NCBI GenBank assembly: GCA_001567085.1
Contig: LMZS01000157.1
Span: 33,826 to 97,825, forward strand
Source: Chloroflexi bacterium OLB15
GTDB taxonomy: Bacteria > Chloroflexota > Anaerolineae > Aggregatilineales > Phototrophicaceae
Direction of reading: 5' to 3'
Length of the DNA: 64,000 bases
This document shows, piece by piece, positions 55,251-63,999 of the stretch (positions are counted from its first letter, which is position 1; the number at the start of each line of letters is the position of its first letter). The notes beneath the pieces are model-generated. The model made no database searches. It was not told the origin of the DNA and worked only from the letters and a program-made list of their open reading frames with translations. Both the position numbers and the translations under genes were made by a program.

Positions 55251-56857
55251 TCGCCCGGCAGAGCCGAGACAGTTCGCGGCAGTACCGTTTTTCCGTCCGT
55301 AACCTGTGCTGGTAAATTTTTGAACCCCAGATAACGCACAAGCGTGATCAACTCTGTTTGATCACGAATATATGCCGACATTTCCTTCAATAGCCGGAAA
55401 TTCACCTGTGGGCGAGCGGCGATCAGGGTAATGAACTGGTCGCGGGATAATGTGTAAAGCAGCGAATCTTCAATAGCGCTAACCACCATTGGATGCGGTT
55501 TCAGGTCAATCAAACTCAATTCGCCGAACGTACCGCCTAAGGTATAGATGGCGAGGGTGGTTTCCACGCCAAAAGCGTCCACTACGTGCGCTTCCAATTT
55601 CCCCGCAGCAACAATAAACAGGCGTCCATCGTAATGGCCTTGAATTTCTACATTTTCGCCTGTAGTAACCACCACCTGATCCAGCAAAATGCTAATATCG
55701 TCCAACTCTGCGGGTAAAAGCACGTTGAACAATGGGGAATGATCCAGCGCCCGCCGCCGCGCCAGCAGCTCTTTATTAGATAGCGCGCTCTGGCGCTCGC
55801 CCATCATCACCAGCGCCTGTATCAGCGGTTCGGTGGTTAAGCCCAGTTCTTTACTCAGCACGATCCATCTATTATCTTCCGCAGATGGCAGCAGCACCCG
55901 AACGATCATCCGCAGGTAAAAACCCATCTCCCGGCTTAATCTATCGAGCTTGCGGGTGATCTCAAACTCTTGCTGTTGCAGCCCCGAGTCAATTTCAGCG
56001 TGCTCGTTAAGAGAAATTTTGCGGGTTAGAAGCGCTTTTTCGCCGCGCAGCTGAACATACTCGTTCAGCAGTTTCATCTGGTTTTCATCCAGCCCGATTT
56101 TCTGTTTTGCCAGCAATTCGGCAAACAGTCCGGGGTTTACAATCGCCATTCTTTCCCCGGCAGGAACGCCGTCTTGCTGCAACTGGCTTTCAATCCAGTC
56201 GCGCTCAGCATTCATCGCCAGCGTAATCACAAAAAGAAGCAGGGCTAACCCCGATAGGCCAAAGACGATGGCGATAGCCACCAGCGAAACGCCGGAAGCA
56301 TATAAAACGATCTGGTTAAAAATGATATGAATGCTCCCCGCCAGCAGCAAAGCCAGTGCGGTACGCACTTGCAAAACCCGGCGGCGGCGATAGTAATTGC
56401 TGCCTATCGTTGCGCCAACAAGGCCAGTGGTCATACCGTGCATCAAGTTTGTAGAAAGCACCCGTGCCAGCGAAGTTTCCAGCGCAACTTCAGGCATTGT
56501 AGAAGTGAGATATAAGAGGTTTTCGACAATCGCAAAGCCAGTGCCTATCGCAAAGCCAAATTCTGCGCCATCCACCGCCGAGCGAATTTGCAATTTTATC
56601 GCCAGAATGAAAAGGCATCCTGCCTTCAGCAGTTCTTCAGTCAGCGGCGTGCCCACCGAGACAATCTGGTGAAGAGTCAATATCCGGTTATTCACCAGCG
56701 CGGTAAAGATGATATAGGCGATCGTGAAAGCGATAATGCCCCAGACAAATGCGGTAATGAGCAATCGCCGTCGCTTTTGAGTACGCACATCCAGCGCGGC
56801 AATACAATACAGGAACAGCAGAGGGATTAGAATCGCTAATACGCTTGGGATGATCAT
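55247..56857 (-). CDS. PrsW-like membrane protease fused to a cyclic-nucleotide-binding-type domain
   Basis: 536 residues. The N-terminal part (1-215) has about seven helices and the PrsW/CPBP-type protease signature: TEELLKAG (EE at 74-75), GAEFGFAIGTGFAIVENLLYL (Glu99, Glu112), LMHGMTTG (His140), and AGSIHIIFN (His177). A soluble helical linker (about 220-380) leads to a cNMP-binding-type beta roll (about 395-500) with GGTFGELSLIDLKPHPM. The Arg that binds the cyclic phosphate in this cassette (PRAATV) is His here, so a different ligand or none is likely. It is expected to cleave membrane substrates such as anti-sigma factors; the target is unknown. Confidence 0.8.
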   Translation of the reverse strand: MIIPSVLAILIPLLFLYCIAALDVRTQKRRRLLITAFVWGIIAFTIAYIIFTALVNNRILTLHQIVSVGTPLTEELLKAGCLFILAIKLQIRSAVDGAEFGFAIGTGFAIVENLLYLTSTMPEVALETSLARVLSTNLMHGMTTGLVGATIGSNYYRRRRVLQVRTALALLLAGSIHIIFNQIVLYASGVSLVAIAIVFGLSGLALLLFVITLAMNAERDWIESQLQQDGVPAGERMAIVNPGLFAELLAKQKIGLDENQMKLLNEYVQLRGEKALLTRKISLNEHAEIDSGLQQQEFEITRKLDRLSREMGFYLRMIVRVLLPSAEDNRWIVLSKELGLTTEPLIQALVMMGERQSALSNKELLARRRALDHSPLFNVLLPAELDDISILLDQVVVTTGENVEIQGHYDGRLFIVAAGKLEAHVVDAFGVETTLAIYTLGGTFGELSLIDLKPHPMVVSAIEDSLLYTLSRDQFITLIAARPQVNFRLLKEMSAYIRDQTELITLVRYLGFKNLPAQVTDGKTVLPRTVSALPGD

Positions 56858-56926
56858 TCGTACATAGGGAACCTGCTCTAAGTTGGTTACAATTATGGCA
56901 CACGTTTACCCTGTTCGTTTGACACT

Positions 56927-57448
56927 ATGCCCGAAAAAATTGTGAAAAATAAACTGAACTCGATGCGACTGCTGGAGCAGCACAAGATTCCCTATGAGGT
57001 GATCGAATTTCCAGACGAACTGCGCGATGCTGAGGAAATTGCTGAAGTGCTTGGGATGCCGGCGGATATCGTCTACAAAACGCTGGTGGTTGAACCAGAG
57101 CAAGGGGGCAAGCCAATACTGGTCATGATCGCTGCCCATCGCCAGCTAGACCTGAAAAAAGTGGCTGCCGCAGCAGGCGTGAAAAAAGTGCACATGGCGG
57201 CGCACAAAGATGCCGAAGCGCTCACCGGCTTAAAAGTTGGCGGTATTGGCGCGTTGGCGCTCACGCACAAAAACTGGATGGTACTGCTCGATCAGCCCGC
57301 CATGAACCACCAGCACATCATGGTTAGCGGCGGGCAGCGCGGCGTAGATTTACGGGTGACAGTGCAGTCACTCATGCAGTTGACCCGCGCGCGCATCGCC
57401 GAAGTCAGCCGCGCGCCCTCAAGCGACGATGACCTTTCTCAAGGCTGA
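56927..57448 (+). CDS. ybaK: YbaK/EbsC aminoacyl-tRNA deacylase
   Basis: A 173-residue YbaK-fold protein that hydrolyses mischarged tRNA (Cys-tRNA(Pro) in the YbaK branch). Family blocks are VEFP-like VIEFPDE, VYKTLVVEPEQGGKPILVMIAAHRQLDLKKVAAA with the catalytic Lys, and GYVxGGISP-like LKVGGIGALAL, though the GGxSP part is less conserved here. The C-terminal VSGGQRGVDLRV matches the family. It overlaps the next gene, queG, by 20 bases, so the two tRNA-quality genes are coupled. Confidence 0.85.
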   Translation: MPEKIVKNKLNSMRLLEQHKIPYEVIEFPDELRDAEEIAEVLGMPADIVYKTLVVEPEQGGKPILVMIAAHRQLDLKKVAAAAGVKKVHMAAHKDAEALTGLKVGGIGALALTHKNWMVLLDQPAMNHQHIMVSGGQRGVDLRVTVQSLMQLTRARIAEVSRAPSSDDDLSQG

Positions 57449-58472
57449 GTACGTTCGCGCCCTTGCCCTAAAGCAAGGATTTGATCGCGTGGGCATTATC
57501 CACGCCCAGCCTTCGCCTACGCTGGAAGCCTACGAGCGCTGGGTGAGCGCCGAAATGTATGCCGGTATGGGCTACATGGCGCGGCCTGATCGCCTGGCGC
57601 GCAGGCGCGATCTCAACGTGATTATGCCCGGCATCCAAAGCCTGCTGGTAGTCGCGCTGGATTATCGAACCCTTATACCGGAAGCCATCCTTACCGATCC
57701 TGCGCGCGGACGCATTGCAGCCTACGCCTGGGGGCAAGATTATCATGTGATCATCGGTGAGCGCCTGAAACTGCTGGCAGCGCAGTTGGCATCGGAAACC
57801 GGCTGTGAAGCCCGCTGGTATGTGGATACCGGCGCGATTCTGGAACGCAGTCACGGGCAAGCGGCGGGTCTGGGCTTCACTGGCAAAAATACCATGTTGA
57901 TCCACCCGCGTTATGGCAGCCTGTTTTTTATAGGTGAGGTGCTGTTAGGCAGCGAGCTAGACGTATACGACCCGCCCTTTCCCCGCCACAACATGTGTGG
58001 CACCTGCACGCGCTGTATGAGCGCCTGCCCAACCGGCGCTTTTCCAAAGCCGTTTGTGCTGGATGCGCGCTTATGCATTAGCTATTGGACGATAGAGCAT
58101 AAAGGTGAAATCGCGCCGGAACTGCGCGAAAAGTTCGGAAACTGGATCTTTGGCTGCGATATTTGCAACGATGTCTGCCCGTTCCAGCGATTCGCGCCGC
58201 TTTCCCGCGAATATGCGTTTGCGCCGATCACCCCTGACCGCGCCGCGCCGCCCCTCGCCCACCTTCTAGCGATGGATGAGGCTGGATTTCAGGGGCAGTT
58301 TGCTGGTTCCCCACTGCAGCGCACCGGGGTTGAACGCCTGATCCGCAATGCTTGTGTTGCCGCTGGCAATTCAGGCAACAAAGCGCTGATACCAGCATTG
58401 GAGAAACTGCGTAAAAACGCAGCCCCCCTAATTCAGCCCCATGCAGAATGGGCGCTGGCGCGCTTAAATTGA
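57429..58472 (+). CDS. queG: Epoxyqueuosine reductase
   Basis: A 347-residue cobalamin- and iron-sulfur-dependent enzyme performing the last step of queuosine biosynthesis in tRNA. The N-terminal cobalamin domain contains GMGYMARPDRLARRRDL and VDTGAILERSHGQAAGLGF. Two [4Fe-4S] cluster motifs follow, CGTCTRCMSACP and CDICNDVCPF, and the C terminus is HEAT-like. All cluster cysteines are present. Its start lies inside ybaK (20-base overlap). Convergent with the VOC gene. Confidence 0.95.
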   Translation: MTFLKAEYVRALALKQGFDRVGIIHAQPSPTLEAYERWVSAEMYAGMGYMARPDRLARRRDLNVIMPGIQSLLVVALDYRTLIPEAILTDPARGRIAAYAWGQDYHVIIGERLKLLAAQLASETGCEARWYVDTGAILERSHGQAAGLGFTGKNTMLIHPRYGSLFFIGEVLLGSELDVYDPPFPRHNMCGTCTRCMSACPTGAFPKPFVLDARLCISYWTIEHKGEIAPELREKFGNWIFGCDICNDVCPFQRFAPLSREYAFAPITPDRAAPPLAHLLAMDEAGFQGQFAGSPLQRTGVERLIRNACVAAGNSGNKALIPALEKLRKNAAPLIQPHAEWALARLN

Positions 58473-58473
58473 A

Positions 58474-58857
58474 CTACAGATTCTGGAAGATTTCCCAGAG
58501 GTTGCCTTCTGGATCGGCGAAGTAGGCAGTTCGTCTGCCCCATGGTTGGTTAATTGGCGGTCTGATGAAAGCCACACCCTTTGCTTCCAACGCAGCGTGA
58601 ACAGCATCAACGTTTTCAACTCCGGCGCACAAAAGCACCCTACACGCTCCGCCATCATTTGAAGATATGGCTTCTTCGCCAATCATCTCTACAGCCGATG
58701 AAAATTTGAGCAGCAGGAAATCCTGACCTTCTACGCGAAAGCCGATCGAAACGTCGTCGCTAAACGTAACCTCAAGGCCAAGTACATCCCGGTAGAAGGC
58801 TGTACAGTTATCAAGGTTTTTGACGAACAACACGGTCGCATCAATTTTGTTAAACAT
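58474..58857 (-). CDS. VOC (glyoxalase/bleomycin-resistance) family protein
   Basis: A 127-residue protein with two beta-alpha-beta-beta-beta modules. ATVLFVKNLDNCTAFYRDVLGLEV opens the first and VDAVHAALEAKGVAFI the second, ending PWGRRTAYFADPEGNLWEIFQ. VOC proteins bind metals and act as lyases, dioxygenases or drug-binding proteins; which one cannot be told. I use the ATG at 58857; a GTG one codon earlier is possible. AGGAAA lies upstream. It is 26 bases downstream of a small DUF6958-like gene, likely in one transcript. Confidence 0.82.
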   Translation of the reverse strand: MFNKIDATVLFVKNLDNCTAFYRDVLGLEVTFSDDVSIGFRVEGQDFLLLKFSSAVEMIGEEAISSNDGGACRVLLCAGVENVDAVHAALEAKGVAFIRPPINQPWGRRTAYFADPEGNLWEIFQNL

Positions 58858-58883
58858 CACATTTTCCTACCCATTGATGACTT

Positions 58884-59186
58884 TCAGCCTGCCTGAGGAT
58901 GGAAGCATTGCGCCTTATAACGTACCCGATGGATGCGGTTGACCTGCACCCGTTCTAATTCGCCCCGTGCTTCCATATCCAGCTTCACCGAAAAAGTGTA
59001 CCACTGCACTGGCCCTTTGAAATCTGCTGGTAAATGCGCCTTCACGCCCTCAAAAAGTTCGATGATGGATGCGGGGCCATGTTCTTTAAGCGTGGCGACA
59101 ATGGCATCATGCACTTTCTGATATTTGGCGCGATCAATATCTGCTGCACCGCCTGTGCCCGGAAATACCGCTGCGATATTGTTCAT
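58884..59186 (-). CDS. DUF6958-like small protein
   Basis: 100 residues with a pattern I associate with DUF6958: NIDxxKY-like ADIDRAKYQKVHDAIVATL, then a helical segment, GPVQWYTFSVKLDMEARGELERV and a basic C terminus. It may be a winged-helix-like protein, but this is inference. It lies just upstream of the VOC gene on the same strand, so they are probably one operon. Confidence 0.6.
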   Translation of the reverse strand: MNNIAAVFPGTGGAADIDRAKYQKVHDAIVATLKEHGPASIIELFEGVKAHLPADFKGPVQWYTFSVKLDMEARGELERVQVNRIHRVRYKAQCFHPQAG

Positions 59187-59375
59187 TTTTCAACCATCCA
59201 ACCACATTTGAACATCTGTTCTAATTCTATCATAGAAATATCGCGTAATGCAAGTAGTTAGCAAGTGTTTAATCAGCCTGCAGCGAATCCATCTTTCCGC
59301 GCTAGGAGTTTGTGCAGTTTTAAGATTTTGAAATATGCTCTAGATTGTGCCTGTTCCAGCCGGATAACCTTCTTA

Positions 59376-60765
59376 ATGCAGAAACCGCAGCATTTTCGCC
59401 GCAGCATGGCTGAAATTGGGGTAATCGCCGCCTTCCTGTTAGCCCCGGTCTGGCTGCGCTTTGGCGATTTCCTGCCCTTCTTCAGTCGCTTATATGTGAC
59501 TCGCTTTGTGCTGTTCATCCCCCTGATCTGGACGATTTTCTGGTGGCTGCTTGCAGGCGCGCCGGGGATACGTAAATTTGCAGAAAGCAAACTGCGCGCG
59601 CTGTGGCTAGGCGTGCTGCTTCTGCTGGTGATATGGTCTTTTCTCTCGCAGTCATGGGCATTTGTGCGCGTTCAGCACCCTGAAGTGGCAGCAACCGCAG
59701 CCCTGCAATTCGGCACAGCCATCTTGTTTGCCGCCGCGCTCGCCTGTTTGCAGGTACCACCCGCTAAGGTCGTCAGCGCGCTGGTTTTCGGGCTGGTCTG
59801 GAATTCGCTGCTCACGCTGCTTCAGGCGCGGGCAGGCGGGGCAATTGGGCTAACCGCCTTAGGCGAATTTCCGTATAACGCGCTTACGCCCGGCGATTTC
59901 AATTGTGCGCGCAGGCGAAATCACCTTCGTTCGCCCATTTGGGCTGCTGCCACACGTCAATCTGCTGGCGGGGTTTCTCATGGTTAGTCTGTTAGCCGCC
60001 GCATCATGGCTGGTTTCAGAACGACGCTGGCGACGCATTCTTGCTACTTGCATTTTGCCGCTCGGCCTTTACGCGCTGCTGCTCACCTTTTCGCGGGCAG
60101 CGTGGGGCGGCGTGTTCTTCGGTGGCTGTCTGCTGCTTTTATTCGGCTGGCGCAAATTACGACAGCGGCAAATGCTGATCCTGGCGGTGATCACGGCCGC
60201 CATTTGCGTGATCGTTACAATAGCTTTTGTTTCGCAATATGGCGATCTGCTTTCGGCGCGCGCGGGCACAGGCGAAGAAGGCATCGAGATGCGTTCCATT
60301 TCGGATCGCATCGTGTTCATGGAATATGCTCTGAAAGCCATCGGGCAAGCGCCGCTCACAGGCTTCGGCATCGGCAATTTTCCCTGGCGCGCCAGCTTTT
60401 ATCTGCAATTCACGTTTTACGATTTACGCGGCGATAATGTGCATCACGTCTTTCTTCTGGCATGGTCAGAGCTTGGCACTCCCGGCATGATCATGCTGGG
60501 TATCGCCGTCTTATCAGGCTTCTTCGCGGCAGTTCGCATGATCCGCGCAACCCACAATATGTACCGGGTCGCCTTAGCGAGCACTTTTGTAGCGCTGGCC
60601 GCCGTCGGTTGGCTGGATCACTATCCCTACACGCTGCTCCACTTTCAGGTTCTATGGTGGGGCTGCATCGCCGCCGCGCTTTCGCCGCCGCGAAACCCGG
60701 CTTTAAGCGCCACCCCAGCAGATTTATCGCCAAATACCCTTACAGAAGCTAAAATCCCTGTCTAA
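59376..60765 (+). CDS. O-antigen ligase-like membrane protein (frameshifted)
   Basis: A polytopic membrane protein of about 462 residues in the Wzy/WaaL/O-antigen ligase family. The first frame (ATG 59376 onward) carries helices and QARAGGAIGLTALGEFPYN. The second (from about 59895) carries VRAGEITFVRPFGLLPHVNLLAGFL, LLLTFSRAAWGG and GFGIGNFPWRASFYLQFTFYDLRGDNVHHVFLLAWSELG (in parts), the conserved Wzy_C motifs including H-x-x-x-L. Dropping one base near 59893 (GGCGATTT to GGCATTT) joins them as TPGISIVRAGE. The family attaches glycans to lipid or protein acceptors. Confidence 0.75.
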
Positions 60766-60802
60766 TTAAATTCGCCATTCAAACAGCGGGAAGGTAACTG
60801 CC

Positions 60803-61297
60803 ATGTCTGAACTTGTAGTATTAGCCTTTGAAGACATCGGCACAGCCGAAAAAGCGCGTGAAAGCCTTGATGCCCTTGAAAGCGGTGAGGTTATTGGCTT
60901 GAATGATCTGGTGGTCGTTGAGCGTGATGAAAAGGGAAAAGTGAAGCTAAATCAGGCGCGCCGCCATGCGGGTACAAAGATTGTTGGCGGCACCTTCTGG
61001 GGCATGCTCATCGGCTTGCTGTTTCTGGTTCCAGCACTCGGCGCGATTGCTGGCGCAGTCGTCGGCGCTGCTGTCAGTTATTTCCACGATTTTGGCATCC
61101 CCGATGATTTCATCCATGAAGTTGGCGATGCCCTCCATCCAAATTCGTCTGCCCTCTTCATGTGGGTTGCCGGCAACACTGATCCCGGCCAGATTCTTGC
61201 CCGCCTGAAGGACTTCAACGGACGCATCATCCGTACTTCGCTCTCCACAGAGCAGGAAGACCGCCTGAAGCTGATGTACGGCGAATCCGATTCGTAA
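60803..61297 (+). CDS. DUF1269 (TM-associated) protein
   Basis: 164 residues of the DUF1269 family: an N-terminal alpha/beta part (LVVLAFEDIGTAEKARESLDALE), a Gly/Ala-rich hydrophobic hairpin (GTFWGMLIGLLFLVPALGAIAGAVVGA), then FGIPDDFIHEVGDALHPNSSALFM and a C terminus ending VIRT-like IIRTSLSTEQEDRL. The family is linked to stress and membrane association, but no activity is established. AAGGT precedes the ATG. A clear terminator follows. Confidence 0.85.
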   Translation: MSELVVLAFEDIGTAEKARESLDALESGEVIGLNDLVVVERDEKGKVKLNQARRHAGTKIVGGTFWGMLIGLLFLVPALGAIAGAVVGAAVSYFHDFGIPDDFIHEVGDALHPNSSALFMWVAGNTDPGQILARLKDFNGRIIRTSLSTEQEDRLKLMYGESDS

Positions 61298-61327
61298 GAT
61301 ACATGCTACGCTGTGGGTCTATCGTTG

Positions 61328-61356
61328 GGCGATCCAGCCGGATCGCCTTATTTTTT
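61328..61356 (+). terminator. Intrinsic terminator of the DUF1269 gene
   Basis: Perfect arms GGCGATCC / GGATCGCC (8 bp) with a 4-base loop followed by TTATTTTTT, 30 bases after the stop. Confidence 0.85.
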
Positions 61357-61480
61357 GCCGTTTGTACAGCGGTTCTGGCATTCGCAAAACATAACAATTC
61401 CCTAACATGCCAACGACTGATATACTTACGGTTATTCTGGAAGCGCGTTTTATCCTCATCTCTGCCTGAGGCAACAAGCT

Positions 61481-62017
61481 ATGACTGAAAGGCCGGAACA
61501 ACTGCCACGCCATGAGATGCTGTCATGGACGGATGTAGACAAACTCATTGATATTTTGATCCCGCAGTTGCGTAGTGTCGGCAGCTTTGGTGGCATGGTT
61601 ATGATCACGCGCGGCGGGGTAATTCCCGGCGGCCTGCTTGCGGAATCGCTCAAAATTGAGCATCTGCTCACGGCAGCGGTAGATTTTCCGTCCACAGCCA
61701 GTCTTGCCGGATTGATGGCGTGGCCATCATTCCTGCAATTTCCGGATAATTCGCTTTTGGAAGGCCGAACTGTGCTGATCGTTGACGACGTTTGGGGCAG
61801 CGGACGCACCAGCACCGCCGTGCGCGAACGTGTTGCCAGCGCTGGCGCTGTGCCTTACACCTGTGTCATGCACTTTAACCCTTATCGTTCGCTCTTTAAG
61901 AAGCTGAAACCTGATTTTTATGGGGCGGTCACCGATGCATTTGTGGTTTATCCCTGGGAAATGGATCGCGGAACGCGGGGAATGCGGATGCTCTCGCCAG
62001 AGCCAGAAGCGAATTAG
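61481..62017 (+). CDS. Phosphoribosyltransferase family protein
   Basis: 178 residues of the type I PRTase fold. The PRPP-binding loop is VLIVDDVWGSGRTS, with the two acidic residues that hold the ribose, and the N-terminal part has MVMITRGGVIPGGLLAESL like xanthine/hypoxanthine PRTases. Specificity is not clear: it could be a xanthine-type salvage enzyme or a pyrE-like regulator. AGGCAAC is upstream of the ATG. It is followed by the second S1 gene after 182 bases. Confidence 0.85.
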   Translation: MTERPEQLPRHEMLSWTDVDKLIDILIPQLRSVGSFGGMVMITRGGVIPGGLLAESLKIEHLLTAAVDFPSTASLAGLMAWPSFLQFPDNSLLEGRTVLIVDDVWGSGRTSTAVRERVASAGAVPYTCVMHFNPYRSLFKKLKPDFYGAVTDAFVVYPWEMDRGTRGMRMLSPEPEAN

Positions 62018-62060
62018 AAAGTTTTGAGTGTTTGCGAGAATCAAATACTTGATACGTTAT

Positions 62061-62119
62061 AATAACATGTGTGTTATTCTGTCTGTCATATTTGACAGTT
62101 GTGAATGCGATATTCACAA
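62061..62119 (+). promoter_or_regulatory. Two inverted repeats ahead of the second S1 gene
   Basis: AATAACA / TGTTATT (7-bp arms, 4-base gap, 62061-62078) and TTGTGAAT / ATTCACAA (8-bp arms, 5-base gap, 62099-62119) sit in the A+T-rich region before the S1 start at 62200. TTGATA (62049-62054) with TGTTAT (62072-62077), spacer 17, could be the promoter, with the first repeat overlapping it. Either repeat may be an operator or an RNA hairpin. Confidence 0.45.
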
Positions 62120-62199
62120 GTAATAAGTTACATGCCATTAGCTTCTATTAGAAGTTATGGCTGCGCGTTTTTTCACTCTATCCGAAGGCGGTTTAGTTT

Positions 62200-63606
62200 A
62201 TGGCAACACCCCAATCCGAGCTCGATAAGAAAGCTCTTCACGATGAATTTCAGGCTCTTCTGGAAGCATCGCAAGGTTACGAACAACCTCAGCGCGGCGA
62301 GATTCGTAACGCTGAAATCCTGCAAATAGACGAGCGTGAGATCATCGTTGATCTTGGCGCTAAATATGATGGTATCGTCCCCATCGCCGATCTTGAACGT
62401 CTTGATCCGGAAGTTCGCGCGCGCCTGAAGGTAGGCGATAACGTTCCGGTTTACGTGCTGAATCGCGATCCCAACGACAACCTGACCGTTTCCATCAACA
62501 TGGGCATGCAGCAGTACGACTGGGAAAAAGCCCGCGAACTGCTAAAGACCGAAGATGTGGTCACGGTAGAGGTGAAGGGTCACAATCGCGGCGGTATTCT
62601 GGTGCAGTGGAATCGTCTCGAAGGCTTTATTCCCAGTTCTCATCTGATCTCAACCACCAGCAGCGGCAGCCGCGATACGTGGGATGACCTGATCGGCGAT
62701 AAGCTGACGGTGAAGGTGATCGAAGTAGATCAAAGCCGCCGCCGCCTGATCTTCAGCGAACGCGAAGCTCAGCGCGAACAACGGGCGCTGCATAAGGCTC
62801 GCCTGCTGGCTGAACTCAAGGAAGGCGACGTGGTTCAGGGCAAGGTCACTGGCCTGCGCGACTTTGGCGCGTTCGTCAATCTTGGCGGCGCAGATGGCCT
62901 GATCCACGTCAGCGAACTTGCGTGGCATCGTGTGGATCACCCGCGCGATGTACTGCGCGTAGGCGAAGAAATCGAAGTCTACGTCCTCAGCCTTGACCGG
63001 GATACTAATCGTATCGCCCTCAGCCGCAAGCGCCTGCTCCCCGATCCCTGGGAAAGCGCTGGCGAAAAGTATCATGAAGGCCAGTTGGTTGAAGGCACTG
63101 TCACCAACGTGGTTGATTTCGGCGCATTTGTGGCGCTGGATGATGGTCTGGAAGGTTTGCTGCACCTCAGCGAAATGGGCAACGGTTCATTGAAAGAGCC
63201 GCATTCCTACGTTAAGAAGGGTGACCGCCTCAGCCTGCGAATCAGCCATCTTGAGCCAGATAAGCGCCGCGTTGGGTTCACCCAGCGCTGGGGTACCGAT
63301 GCTGCTGGCCCGGTAGATGCCGCGTCCGAAGGCGCACCAGCCCAGCCCGTAGAATCGGGTGAGGCGGCGGTAGAAGCGGCAGCCGAAACTGTTGAAGCGG
63401 CAGCTGACGAAGCTGCTGTTGAGGCAGCACCCGCTGAAACCGTTGCTGAGGAAGCAGTTGAAGCGGCAGCCGAAACTGTCGAAGCAGCAGAAGACGAAGT
63501 TGCTGTTGAGGCAGCGGCAGAAGAAGACGCGCCCACCACAGTCATTAACCTAAGCGACCTGAAAGCTGCCGAAGAAGGTTCCAGCAGCAAGAAGAAGAAG
63601 TCCTAG
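62200..63606 (+). CDS. rpsA: 30S ribosomal protein S1-like protein
   Basis: 468 residues with four S1 OB-fold domains (about 32-103, 118-188, 205-276, 291-361) and a C-terminal Ala/Glu-rich tail (about 365-455) built of repeats such as [10 protein letters not shown], ending in a basic [31 protein letters not shown] marks domain 3. It binds mRNA and the 30S subunit. GAAGGCGG precedes the ATG. It is intact and longer than the frameshifted paralogue at 17522, which it resembles across all domains, so it is the better candidate for the working S1. Confidence 0.9.
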   Translation: MATPQSELDKKALHDEFQALLEASQGYEQPQRGEIRNAEILQIDEREIIVDLGAKYDGIVPIADLERLDPEVRARLKVGDNVPVYVLNRDPNDNLTVSINMGMQQYDWEKARELLKTEDVVTVEVKGHNRGGILVQWNRLEGFIPSSHLISTTSSGSRDTWDDLIGDKLTVKVIEVDQSRRRLIFSEREAQREQRALHKARLLAELKEGDVVQGKVTGLRDFGAFVNLGGADGLIHVSELAWHRVDHPRDVLRVGEEIEVYVLSLDRDTNRIALSRKRLLPDPWESAGEKYHEGQLVEGTVTNVVDFGAFVALDDGLEGLLHLSEMGNGSLKEPHSYVKKGDRLSLRISHLEPDKRRVGFTQRWGTDAAGPVDAASEGAPAQPVESGEAAVEAAAETVEAAADEAAVEAAPAETVAEEAVEAAAETVEAAEDEVAVEAAAEEDAPTTVINLSDLKAAEEGSSSKKKKS

Positions 63607-63628
63607 CCTTCACACTTAACCCGTAACT

Positions 63629-63661
63629 AAAAAGGTGAGCCATGATGCGCTCACCTTTTTT
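63629..63661. terminator. Bidirectional intrinsic terminator after S1
   Basis: Perfect 12-bp arms AAAAAGGTGAGC / GCTCACCTTTTT with an 8-base loop, then TTT. It serves the S1 gene on the plus strand and the CYTH gene on the minus strand. Confidence 0.9.
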
Positions 63662-63684
63662 GATTCCCCACCTGTTTGATCGCG

Positions 63685-63999
63685 CTATTCAAACAGCGCT
63701 GTTTCAGGGATCGTGATCCCCTCAAAATTGGCGAAAGTAATATCTGCAAAATGCAGCCCCAGCCGTTTCTTCACACGGTCAAAAATCGTCGTGTAGCTGG
63801 ATGGCATCTGCCGCGCATTCTCTAAACCAGCGCTTTCGCGTACCGTTTGAATTGCTTCGGCATCTCCCTCAATCTCAACGAATGTGCCTACTGGCAGTTC
63901 ATCCAGTGTGATTTCAGCATTATTCAGCAGGTATGTAGTGCGATATTTCTCGTATACCATGTACGGTTTATAGCCCAGCTTACGCAGAATGGTATCCAT
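63685..63999 (-). CDS. CYTH domain protein (5' end beyond window)
   Basis: C-terminal part of a CYTH (class IV adenylyl cyclase/thiamine triphosphatase-like) protein. Visible are the motifs YEKYRTTYLLNNAEITLDELP and GTFVEIEGD with the acidic metal ligands of the tunnel fold. The N-terminal ExExK signature lies outside the window, since the frame is open at the right edge; the ATG at 63999 is unlikely to be the start. CYTH enzymes act on triphosphates or polyphosphate; the CHAD protein at 45360 is a possible functional relative. Confidence 0.8.
   Translation of the reverse strand: MDTILRKLGYKPYMVYEKYRTTYLLNNAEITLDELPVGTFVEIEGDAEAIQTVRESAGLENARQMPSSYTTIFDRVKKRLGLHFADITFANFEGITIPETALFE

Noticed and set aside
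63360..63540. Repeat tract in the second S1 gene as a CRISPR-like or mobile repeat
   Set aside because: It is in frame and encodes the Ala/Glu-rich tail; units are imperfect and lack spacers.
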